A DNA stretch of 59,364 nt. It comes from Pirellulales bacterium. GTDB taxonomy: Bacteria; Planctomycetota; Planctomycetia; Pirellulales; JAICIG01. The translations under genes were made by a program, and so were the position numbers. A model generated the notes under the pieces. It was not told the DNA's origin. It did no database searches and was given only the letters and a program-made list of their open reading frames with translations. This document shows, in pieces, positions 37,645-44,765 of this stretch. Where the stretch lies: assembly GCA_035533075.1 (NCBI GenBank), contig DATLUO010000280.1:1-59364 (forward strand), read 5' to 3'. Within the stretch, counting starts at the first letter, position 1. Each line of letters begins with the position of its first letter.

Positions 37645-37860
37645 CTACGCTCCTGTCACTTCGGCTTGCGATAGGTCCGCAATCTGCTGACGAATGGCCT
37701 CAAGCAATTGCTCATCCTCCATATCCCAGATCGCTTCAACCGTCGGGGCTACGGCAAGATACGACAGGTTCGCCACCAACTGGCCAAAACGCATATCAGG
37801 AGCCAATTCGCTTAACTGGTCAAGCAACCGCAAAATCTCTCGACGCTCCGCCGTGATCAT
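37645..37860 (-). CDS. Small planctomycete protein, second gene of a two-gene module
   Basis: A 71-residue helical protein: MITAERREILRLLDQLSELA, DMRFGQLVANLSYLA, then EAIWDMEDEQLLEAI. Proteins with this RFGQLxANLSYLA...IWDMEDxxLL pattern recur next to the small protein encoded just upstream (37857-38155), with the start and stop overlapping in ATGA, as here. The function is unknown. The upstream partner is frameshifted, so this gene may be under decay. Confidence 0.7.
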   Translation of the reverse strand: MITAERREILRLLDQLSELAPDMRFGQLVANLSYLAVAPTVEAIWDMEDEQLLEAIRQQIADLSQAEVTGA

Positions 37861-38155
37861 GGCAATAAATCTCCAATCGTTGGTAAATGGCCAACCGACC
37901 CTCGCAAGTTGCCGACAACCTCAACGCGAATTCTTGTGCCCGGCGCGAGCTTCGCAACCGCGTCGAGCGCGTCACACCGTTGGTTAGCATCAATTCACCG
38001 TCCGTGCCACGATAGGCCCACGGCGTTGGCATTCCAATCGTTGAAGAACCGAACCGTCCGATCTGCTGAAAAAGCTTATAGGTATCAGCCCCCGACATTC
38101 GGCCCGGGGGCACGTGCAACGTGCGCGGATCGACGTCGACAAACACCCTAGCCAA
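37857..38155 (-). pseudogene. Small planctomycete protein with a one-base frameshift
   Basis: From a TTG at 38155 the frame gives VFVDVDPRTLHVPPGRMSGA, PWAYRGTDGELML, TNGVTRSTR. After a CC run at 37958-37959 the family-like sequence continues in another frame: VAKLAPGTRIRVEVVGNLRG, then HLPTIGDLLP and TGA at 37857-37859, overlapping the next ATG. One missing G restores NGVTRxTRVAKL. It is either a real mutation or an assembly error. Uncorrected, translation runs past the next start into unrelated residues. Confidence 0.7.
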
Positions 38156-38218
38156 TTCTAGCTTCGCCTTTCCTTGCGGCCACCCAAATTAGGCTTTCGA
38201 GGCGACGGAGACGACTGC

Positions 38219-38449
38219 CTACCGTTCCAGGTAGCAGCTTCGCCCGGCGATGCAACTCACCCGGTCGACGAAGTCGTTGTCGGGGCCAAGCTGACGTTGG
38301 GTCTTGGCGCACCAGCAATAGCCGTCGCCCATGATGCCGCTGTCAACTTCGGGGTCGAGCGTGCCGGTCACGCACATCCCCTTGGAAAGCAGGTGACGAC
38401 AGGCCGGTTGCCGCAGGGCGTCGGCCGGTTGAACGTTCGTGTTGGGCAT
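38219..38449 (-). CDS. Small Cys-rich protein downstream of molybdoenzyme genes
   Basis: A 76-residue protein with six cysteines: ACRHLLSKGMCV, GYCWCAKTQ, VSCIAGRSCYLE. The spacing (C-x7-C, C-x-C, C-x5-C) suggests metal or Fe-S binding or disulfides. There is no signal peptide. It starts four bases after the end of the FAD-subunit gene, so it is probably the last gene of the molybdoenzyme operon. I do not recognise the family. Confidence 0.65.
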   Translation of the reverse strand: MPNTNVQPADALRQPACRHLLSKGMCVTGTLDPEVDSGIMGDGYCWCAKTQRQLGPDNDFVDRVSCIAGRSCYLER

Positions 38450-38453
38450 GGCT

Positions 38454-39443
38454 CTAAAATCCTCCCGTCTCGAGACCGGCGGCGAGCAGCAATGCACGCT
38501 CCACCGCCACACTGGCTAGTTGCACCTTGTACTCGTTGTCTTTCAGCGGCGTGGCGCCAGCCACCGCCGCCTCACCGGCCGCGCGGGCCGTCGATTCGTT
38601 CACCGGCCAGCCGATGATCGCCTGGGCCGCCTCGTGTGAAATCCACGGCGTCGGCGCGACGTGACCAAGCACCACGTTGGCATCGGCCACAATGCCGTGT
38701 ACGATCTTCAAGGCCACCGCCGCCGCGGCCAGCGGATAATCCGGCCCTTCGCCGTGCCGCACTTCGTAAGTCGCGTTGGCCACGCCCGCGGCCGGCGGCA
38801 GGAGGATGTGCGTCAGCAACTGGTTGGGGGCCAACACGTGCTCGCGCTGACCTTCGTGCCGAGGCGTGCGGAAGAACTCGGCGATAGGCACAAGGGTCTC
38901 GTCTTCGGGCCGAGGCCCGATCACCCGCAACGTCGCTCCCAGCGCGACCAGCGCCGGGGCGGTCCGCGACGAGTGTACGAACTTGGCCGGCCCGTCGTTG
39001 CCTAAGATGGCGTGATAGCGGTTCTCGCCTTCCGCCACCAACCGGCCGCGATTCGCCAACAGACCGTAGCCGTTGCGGTAGTACCAGCAGCGCGGCCGCT
39101 GACACAGTTCACCGCCGATCGTCCCCTGCCCTTGCAACTGCATGGCGTTGATGCCGCGAATGGCCTGCTTGATGGCCGGATAGTCATCGAGTTCGGGGGC
39201 TTCCAAAACGTCGTCGAGCGTCGTCGTGGCGCCGATCGTCACGGCGAGCGAATCGGCCGAGACGCCACGCAGTGAGGGCACGTCCATGATATTCACCACG
39301 CGGTCGGGCGTGACGAGCATCTTCTTCATCAGCGGAACCAGGTCGGTGCCGCCGGCCAGAATCTCGGTCTGGCCCGGCTCGCCCGACAACAACTCCAGCA
39401 CGTCGGCCTCGCATTCGGGCGAGGCAAAATCAAACGCTTTCAT
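38454..39443 (-). CDS. Xanthine-dehydrogenase-family FAD-binding subunit
   Basis: The 329-residue flavin subunit of a molybdopterin hydroxylase. FAD-binding blocks are TEILAGGTDLVPLM and GQGTIGGELCQRPRCWYYR, with the CO-dehydrogenase flavoprotein C-terminal domain after about residue 210. QRPRCWYYRNG is the start of the loop that in 4-hydroxybenzoyl-CoA reductase binds an extra [4Fe-4S] cluster, but the later cysteines of that loop are absent here. The ATG overlaps the stop of the large subunit in TGATG, and AGGAGGG lies upstream. There is no signal peptide. Confidence 0.9.
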   Translation of the reverse strand: MKAFDFASPECEADVLELLSGEPGQTEILAGGTDLVPLMKKMLVTPDRVVNIMDVPSLRGVSADSLAVTIGATTTLDDVLEAPELDDYPAIKQAIRGINAMQLQGQGTIGGELCQRPRCWYYRNGYGLLANRGRLVAEGENRYHAILGNDGPAKFVHSSRTAPALVALGATLRVIGPRPEDETLVPIAEFFRTPRHEGQREHVLAPNQLLTHILLPPAAGVANATYEVRHGEGPDYPLAAAAVALKIVHGIVADANVVLGHVAPTPWISHEAAQAIIGWPVNESTARAAGEAAVAGATPLKDNEYKVQLASVAVERALLLAAGLETGGF

Positions 39444-41665
39444 CAGGCCTTCCCTCCTTTCTTGATTGCATCCAACACACGCTTGGGCGTCAGCGGCAGC
39501 ACGGGCACGCGCACCCCCAAGGCGTTGCAAACGGCATTCGAGATGGCCGCGCCGGGGCTGATTACCGGCGGCTCGCCCAGCCCGACTACGCCCCGTTCGT
39601 ACTCGCTTTCCGGCTGCCAGAGATCGACCACGATCTCGCCCACGTCGCCCAGCCGCGGCAGCTTGTAGTCAGACAGCTCGGCGTTGACGAACGCGCCCGT
39701 CTTGGCGTCCATGATGCGTTCCTCGAACAACGCGTAGGAGATACCCATGATCGCCGCGCCGTAGATCTGGCTCTTGGCCGTCTTGGGATTGATGACCAGG
39801 CCCATGTCTTGCACGGCCACGAACTTCTTCATTTTTACCACGCCGGTGCGTCGATCGACGGCCACTTCGGCCATCTGCACGCCGCCCACCTGCGAGCTGC
39901 TAAGCGGGCTGTCTTTGATCTTCGACGGATCGTATTTGCCCGTCACCTCCAGGGCGTTCATGCCCAGCAGGCGGCAAGCTTGCTGCCAGGTGAGACCCTT
40001 CTTGGCGTCGCCCCGCAGTTGGATGCGGCCGCCCATGGCCTCCAGCTTGTCGGCGTCGACGCCGAGCTTGTCGGCGGCCAGCTCGAAGATTTTGCCGAGC
40101 GCCTCTTGCGATGCGCGGCGGCTCGACTCGCTGACGCTGCCGACCGTGATGCTTCCGCCCGACGGATTGGCTTCCGTATAAGCGGAGCTGCCGATGTTGA
40201 CCTTCACCGCCGAGAGCGGCAGGCCGAAGGTCTCGGCGATCACGCTGGCAATCACGGTGCGCGTGCCGGTGCCAAGGTCTTGGCTGCCGAGGTAGGCCTC
40301 GGTCGCGCCGTCGGGATGGACCTTCACCGTGCAGCCGCACTTGACCGCGCCGCCGCCCCAGGTGTGCAAGGCCATGCCCAGCCCCGTGACCACGTCGCCT
40401 TTGGGCTTGCCCTTGCCGTGGGCATGCCACTTGGCCTTCCAATCGATCAGCTCGGCCGCCCGCTGCATCTGCTCGCGGTAGGTGTCGGCCATGCTCTCAC
40501 CCCGTTTCTTGGGCGTGGCGTTGACCAGATTCTTCATGAACACGTCGTAGCTGTCGAGGCCCAGTTTGGCCGCGATGTCGTCGAGCGCGGTCTGCGTCAG
40601 CGCGCATGCCTGCGGATGATTCGGTGCCCGCCAGGCCCGGTCGGGACCGGTGTCGGTGATGATCGAGATCTGCTTGCGGCGATAGTTCTTGGGCACCAAC
40701 ACATAAGGCACCGCCTGCTTTTGCACGCCGCCGGGTTTGGCGCCCGCCGTACCCCAATGCGTCGAATCCCAGCAGGTGACGAGGCCCTCCTTGTCGGCGC
40801 CGATGCGCACCTTGATGAAGCCCGACGGCCGGCAGCCGGCCACCTTCAGCTCCTGATCGCGGTCGAGCATCAGCTTGACGGGCCGGCCGGTCTGCTTGGC
40901 CAACTGGGCGCAGGCGACGCCCCACGTGTCGGGCGCGAACTTGCTGCCGAAGCCGCCGCCGATGAAGTCGCATTTCACGGTCACGTCGCCGGCAGTGATG
41001 TCGAGCGGCGTGGCGAACTGGCCGGCCGTGCCCGATACGTTCTGCGTCGACAGATACGCGATCAGCTTATCGCCGTCCCAGACGCAAGTCGAACCGTGTG
41101 GCTCCAGGCACATGTGGGTAATGACGGGCACGCCGTAGTGGCCCTCGACGACCGCGGCCGCTTGTTTGAACTGCCGATCCAGTTCCTGAACGTTGAACTC
41201 GTCTTCGTCGACGTCGGGTTCGGCCTCCGCGGCCACCGTAACGTCTTCGCCGGCTCCCTTCGTGCGACCGGCTTCCTCGGCAGCTTCCAAGTCGTCGTCT
41301 TTGACAAACACGTCGAGCATTTCATACTCGACGTCGATCAATTTCAACGCATCGGCCGCGGCGGCTTCGGTTTCGGCCGCCACGATGGCGATCTCGTCGC
41401 CTTGCCAGCGGATCTCGTCGCCCTCTTTTTTCATCACCTTGACGGCATGGACTCGCCGCACTTTTTCGGCCGAACTGGTGTCGATCGACTTGATCTTGCA
41501 GTGGGCGTGCGGGCAGCCAAGAATCTTGGCGAACAGCATCCCCTTGAGGTTGATGTCGTAGGTGTATTTGGCGGCGCCGGTGGCCTTTTCCAGGCCGTCG
41601 ATGCGGTCGTGCTCTTTGCCGATGACCGACGCTTCACCGTATTTGGGCCAATTGTAGGCAATCAT
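39443..41665 (-). CDS. Xanthine-dehydrogenase-family molybdopterin-binding subunit
   Basis: The 740-residue catalytic subunit that hydroxylates a carbon with water, with electrons passing to the Fe-S and FAD subunits. Molybdopterin-cytosine/pterin contacts are visible as GGGFGSK, DRAWRAPNHPQA, GSQDLGTGTRTV and ANPSGGSITVGS; the catalytic Glu is in VVGLGEPPV near the C terminus. A charged insert of about 30 residues (EDVTVAAEAEPDVDEDEF) lies near residue 150. The substrate (purine, aldehyde or aromatic) cannot be decided. AAAGGAGG precedes the ATG at 41665, which overlaps the Fe-S subunit stop by four bases. Confidence 0.9.
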   Translation of the reverse strand: MIAYNWPKYGEASVIGKEHDRIDGLEKATGAAKYTYDINLKGMLFAKILGCPHAHCKIKSIDTSSAEKVRRVHAVKVMKKEGDEIRWQGDEIAIVAAETEAAAADALKLIDVEYEMLDVFVKDDDLEAAEEAGRTKGAGEDVTVAAEAEPDVDEDEFNVQELDRQFKQAAAVVEGHYGVPVITHMCLEPHGSTCVWDGDKLIAYLSTQNVSGTAGQFATPLDITAGDVTVKCDFIGGGFGSKFAPDTWGVACAQLAKQTGRPVKLMLDRDQELKVAGCRPSGFIKVRIGADKEGLVTCWDSTHWGTAGAKPGGVQKQAVPYVLVPKNYRRKQISIITDTGPDRAWRAPNHPQACALTQTALDDIAAKLGLDSYDVFMKNLVNATPKKRGESMADTYREQMQRAAELIDWKAKWHAHGKGKPKGDVVTGLGMALHTWGGGAVKCGCTVKVHPDGATEAYLGSQDLGTGTRTVIASVIAETFGLPLSAVKVNIGSSAYTEANPSGGSITVGSVSESSRRASQEALGKIFELAADKLGVDADKLEAMGGRIQLRGDAKKGLTWQQACRLLGMNALEVTGKYDPSKIKDSPLSSSQVGGVQMAEVAVDRRTGVVKMKKFVAVQDMGLVINPKTAKSQIYGAAIMGISYALFEERIMDAKTGAFVNAELSDYKLPRLGDVGEIVVDLWQPESEYERGVVGLGEPPVISPGAAISNAVCNALGVRVPVLPLTPKRVLDAIKKGGKA

Positions 41666-42288
41666 TTCTTGCCTCCTTTCACCACGTCGATGGCGGCTTG
41701 AATCACGTTGGCGTAAGTGCCGCAACGGCAGATGTTGCCGTTGAGGCCCTGGCGAATCTGGGCTTCGGTGGCCTTGGGGTTTTTATCCAGGAATGCCCGC
41801 ACGGCCACGACGAAGCCCGGCGTGCAAAAACCGCACTGCATGGCGTCGTGCTTGACGAAGGCCAGCGGCACGGCATCGGGCCTGCTGCCGCCGAGACTCT
41901 CGACGGTTTGAATCTTCTTGCCCACGCACTGCATGACTAGCGTGGTGTTGGCACTGATCGTTTTGCCGTCCATGATCACGGTGCAGGCGCCGCTGGTCTC
42001 GTCGATGCTGACGGGCTTGGCGCCGGTCAGATCGAGTTGATAGCGGAGCGCGTCGAGCAGCGTGGTGCGGGTTTCGACCTCGACTTCGCGGCTCTGGCCG
42101 TTGACGGTGAGCTTGATCTTGCTCGTGCCTTGCCCGCCGGTGACTTTTGGCTTTTTCGCTTGAGCGGCCTCGACGGCGCCGGGGCCGGTGGCCAGGGCGG
42201 TCGCGGCGGCGGCGGCACCGGAGCCGCGCAGAAAGGCCCGGCGGCTGAAGCCGGAGTCCGGCCGCTCGGCGTGAATGGAATCCTTCAT
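41662..42288 (-). CDS. TAT-exported (2Fe-2S)-binding subunit with one degenerate cluster
   Basis: A 208-residue electron-transfer subunit, first gene of the three-subunit operon. SRRAFLRGSGAAAAATAL is a TAT signal, and the other two subunits lack one, so the complex is probably exported as a whole. The C-terminal cluster is intact (CGFCTPG and NICRCGTY). The N-terminal plant-type cluster should have CxxxxCxxC plus a later Cys; here the block reads VSIDETSGACTVIMDG and keeps a single Cys. One [2Fe-2S] cluster is therefore probably missing. GGAGG lies seven bases before the ATG. Confidence 0.85.
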   Translation of the reverse strand: MKDSIHAERPDSGFSRRAFLRGSGAAAAATALATGPGAVEAAQAKKPKVTGGQGTSKIKLTVNGQSREVEVETRTTLLDALRYQLDLTGAKPVSIDETSGACTVIMDGKTISANTTLVMQCVGKKIQTVESLGGSRPDAVPLAFVKHDAMQCGFCTPGFVVAVRAFLDKNPKATEAQIRQGLNGNICRCGTYANVIQAAIDVVKGGKK

Positions 42289-42446
42289 CGAAGCACCTCC
42301 AGGGGAGACATGGACATCGACGCCTCTACGGTGGCCGATTGTAACCGCTGCCGCGGAGGAAGCAAGCACCTGGCCGTCGTCCGTGGTCCGTTGTCCGGGG
42401 CAGGCGGGCGGTATTTCCACCAAACACCTCGCCGGCTCTCAGGGTC

Positions 42447-42723
42447 GCACTCCAAGCTCAGCCGCGTAGCGGCGACGGAGGGCCAGCGGCGGTGCCGAGT
42501 GGCTCGAAGTGGACGTCGCACTCCAAGCTCAGCCGCGTAGCGGCGACGGAGTTTAGCCGTGGGTGCGAACCCACGGTGACATTCAGCGATCGTCCCCACA
42601 GCCGCGTAGCGGCGACGGAGTGTCGTGTGGGTTCTCCGCCGCCGCTACGCGGCTTTGGGCGTGTTTTCCCACGTTTCCCGTGGGTTGGCACCCACGGCTA
42701 AACTCCTCTGCCCCTCCGGGGCA
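42447..42723. repeat. Repeat family F array (CCGCGTAGCGGCGACGGAG)
   Basis: AGCCGCGTAGCGGCGACGGA occurs three times forward (from about 42459, 42529 and 42600), and a related GCCGCCGCTACGCGGCT occurs once inverted. The longer unit GCACTCCAAGCTC before it occurs twice. A flanking pair TAGCCGTGGGTGCGAACCCACGG and its complement near 42680-42705 makes further hairpins. No gene is seen. Confidence 0.85.
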
Positions 42724-42756
42724 CCTATAGCGCAACATCAAAACTGGCGCTTTGGG

Positions 42757-42853
42757 TCAGTGTGCGGGCGTGACCAGGGTGGCCTGAACGCCGGCGGGGG
42801 TGGCCTCGAAGAGGAATTCGCAGCCGCTCGCAAGCTCGCTGGCCCCACCTTAC
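42757..42853 (-). other. Truncated coding tails cut by a family A half-repeat
   Basis: On the - strand, 42822-42757 reads CEFLFEATPAGVQATLVTPA, H, stop: the C terminus of a gene whose upstream part is gone. At 42826-42853 lies a family A arm (GTAAGGTGGGGCCAGCGAGC in that orientation). Upstream of it another frame ends ESQRQLDGELRPDLWPQT with the repeat's TAA as stop. Both look like remnants; neither protein is recognised. Confidence 0.4.
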
Positions 42854-42933
42854 GTCTGCGGCCACAAATCAGGGCGCAGTTCACCGTCGAGTTGCCGCTG
42901 GCTCTCGGCGGTGGTAGCCTGTCACATAGTCGG

Positions 42934-42953
42934 CCCACTCGGCGCCGAGTGGG
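42934..42953. repeat. 20-bp perfect palindrome
   Basis: CCCACTCGGCGCCGAGTGGG, 48 bases before the ATG at 43002. It could be an operator or a hairpin in the leader. Between 42289 and 43001 nothing else apart from repeat family F and the truncated tails is seen. Confidence 0.55.
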
Positions 42954-43001
42954 TCTGGTCTGGCGACACTTCTTAAACCGGTTCAGAACAGGAGAAGAAT
43001 C

Positions 43002-43685
43002 ATGTGGAGTTTCAACGTACAGCCATTGCGCACGCGCGCGACGATGCTTTCGGGAATTCTTGTGGTGACGCTGGCAGTCGTCCATGCGGACTTCCGCGAC
43101 TGCCGGGCCGAATCGGCGAGGCCGTCCAAGAGTGCGCTCGAAGCCAAAATCGTGGCCGCACTCGATGAACCGACCGAGGTCGACTTTGCCGAGCAGCCGC
43201 TGAGCGACGTGATCGAGTACATCAAGCAGCGGCATAAGATCGAAGTCCAGTTTGACGAGAAAGCGTTGGCCGATGCCGGCTGCGCCACAGACACACCGAT
43301 CACGCGATCCATCAAGGGCGTCTCGCTGGAGTCGGCGCTGGATCTTGTTCTTAGCGAGATCGATCTGACGTGGATCATTCACGACGAGGTGCTGTTCATC
43401 ACCAGCAAGGCGCAGGCCGACGAGATCATTGAAACGCGGGTCTATCCGGTGCGCGATCTGGTGACGCCGCCGGGCAAAGGTTTCACCGACGACAGCGACT
43501 TTGATGCGTTGGTCGAAGTGCTCACGGAGGCTGCGGCCAGCAAGGAGTCCACGCCCGATCCGCGGTCGATCCACGTCTTTCGGCCGGCCGGAGTGCTGGT
43601 GATCACGCGGCCGGTCGTCGTTCACCGCCGGATCGAAAAGCTACTCAAAGAGCTGCGCCGCGCGATGGCGGATGGCGGCGCCTGA
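43002..43685 (+). CDS. Exported secretin/STN-like domain protein
   Basis: A 227-residue protein. Residues 10-30 are a signal-like hydrophobic stretch (MLSGILVVTLAVVHA). ALDEPTEVDFAEQPLSDVIE, then YIKQRHKIEVQFDEKAL, then GVSLESALDLVLSEIDLTW, IIHDEVLFITSKAQ is the STN/secretin N-terminal fold common in planctomycete secreted proteins. A second half (VYPVRDLVTPPGKG) resembles secretin N1-type repeats. There is no secretin barrel. The function is unknown. AGGAGAAG lies before the ATG. Confidence 0.75.
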   Translation: MWSFNVQPLRTRATMLSGILVVTLAVVHADFRDCRAESARPSKSALEAKIVAALDEPTEVDFAEQPLSDVIEYIKQRHKIEVQFDEKALADAGCATDTPITRSIKGVSLESALDLVLSEIDLTWIIHDEVLFITSKAQADEIIETRVYPVRDLVTPPGKGFTDDSDFDALVEVLTEAAASKESTPDPRSIHVFRPAGVLVITRPVVVHRRIEKLLKELRRAMADGGA

Positions 43686-43727
43686 CGGCTTGCCGAAGGT
43701 TACCTGGAAATGCCCTACTGCTCTGTC

Positions 43728-43765
43728 AGTCGTCGTTGATGGATGGCGGTGGCTGGGGCAGATCC
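43728..43765. repeat. Repeat family D fragment
   Basis: CAGTCGTCGTTGATGGATGG followed by CGGTGGCTGGGGCAGA. Only one arm remains. It lies between the convergent genes at 43002 and 43766. Confidence 0.75.
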
Positions 43766-44365
43766 CTACTTCGCCGGCTTTCCGTCCTTGCCCGGCTGTT
43801 CGTCGAGCTTGAGCGAGGCGGAGTTGACGCAGTAGCGCAAGCCGGTCGGCTGCGGACCGTCGCCGAACACGTGGCCCAAATGAGCTTCGCACCGCGCACA
43901 AGTCACTTCGACGCGCGGCGTTCCGTCGCTGTAGTCGGGCGCCGCCCGCAACGCCTTCTCGCGCAGCGGCGCGTAAAAGCTCGGCCAGCCGGTGCCTGAA
44001 TCGAACTTGGTCTGGCTGGCAAACAGTTTCGACCCACAGCAGACGCAACGGTAGACGCCCTCCTTCTTGGTATGCACGTACTTGCCGCTGAAGGGCGGCT
44101 CCGTCTCTCTCTGACGAGTGACGCGATACTGCTTTCCGGTCAATAGCCGCTTCCATTCGCGGTCGGTCTTGCGAACGGGTTTTTCCTCGTCGTCGGCCGC
44201 GTCGCGCTCGTTGTCCGCCTCGCTCTCGGCCGCCGCTTGCTTTTCGCGCGGAGGCGGTCGCTTGCCCGATTTGGGGGCCGCCAAGAGGGCCGCGGCAAAG
44301 ACAAGACCGACCGCCGCGGCAAACATCGCCGCCAAGAAAGCCGTTGTCTTTGAACGTCGGAGCAC
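43766..44365 (-). CDS. msrB: Peptide-methionine (R)-S-oxide reductase, exported
   Basis: MsrB reduces methionine-R-sulfoxide in proteins. It has 199 residues when started at the GTG at 44365, seven bases after GGAGG; an ATG at 44389 would add eight. A signal peptide or anchor ([20 protein letters not shown]) and a charged linker come first. The MsrB domain has [11 protein letters not shown] and [15 protein letters not shown] (four Zn cysteines), GTGWPSFY and the catalytic Cys in RYCVNSASL. It would repair envelope proteins. Confidence 0.9.
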   Translation of the reverse strand: MLRRSKTTAFLAAMFAAAVGLVFAAALLAAPKSGKRPPPREKQAAAESEADNERDAADDEEKPVRKTDREWKRLLTGKQYRVTRQRETEPPFSGKYVHTKKEGVYRCVCCGSKLFASQTKFDSGTGWPSFYAPLREKALRAAPDYSDGTPRVEVTCARCEAHLGHVFGDGPQPTGLRYCVNSASLKLDEQPGKDGKPAK

Positions 44366-44461
44366 AGGAGCACCTCCGTAGCATCGCAATTGTGTGGATT
44401 ATGCGAGCATACCATGTCGCTTTGCGCAACGGCAACCATCTGGTTCCTGACGCGATCTTCG

Positions 44462-44713
44462 CTATACTGCACGCGGCCCAGAATGAGACATTTTTCCGCG
44501 AGCAAAAGCGGTGGCTGGGGCAGAAGCTGGCCGAGTTCGACTTGGGAATCATGAACACGCCCTGCCGGCCAGCGATGCCACGGTGGGTGGCGCTACCGGG
44601 GCATCGGCTAGCCGCGGCGCTTTTGGGCATTCCCAACCGCAACTTGGCCAGCCTCTGCCCCGGCCACCATCAGTTGTCGGCCAAATGTCTCATTTCTGCC
44701 CGCGTGAAGTATA
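44462..44713. repeat. Repeat family D, long copy with conserved ends
   Basis: Left end CTATACTGCACGCGGCCCAG then AATGAGACATTTTTCCGCG. Right end AAATGTCTCATTTCTGCCCG then CGTGAAGTATAAG, an approximate inverted partner. Core CGGTGGCTGGGGCAGAAGCT. The start matches the copy at 25480 closely. Length is about 250 bases, without coding capacity. It ends 53 bases before the speA start. Confidence 0.85.
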
Positions 44714-44765
44714 AGATACGATATTCCCATTTTCGATGACCCTTTTCTCAGGAGTGCCGCATACG

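Noticed and set aside
42738-43625. Open frame on the - strand opposite the STN-like gene
   Set aside because: Low-complexity, Arg-rich translation crossing a repeat. The + strand frame has the STN fold and a ribosome binding site.
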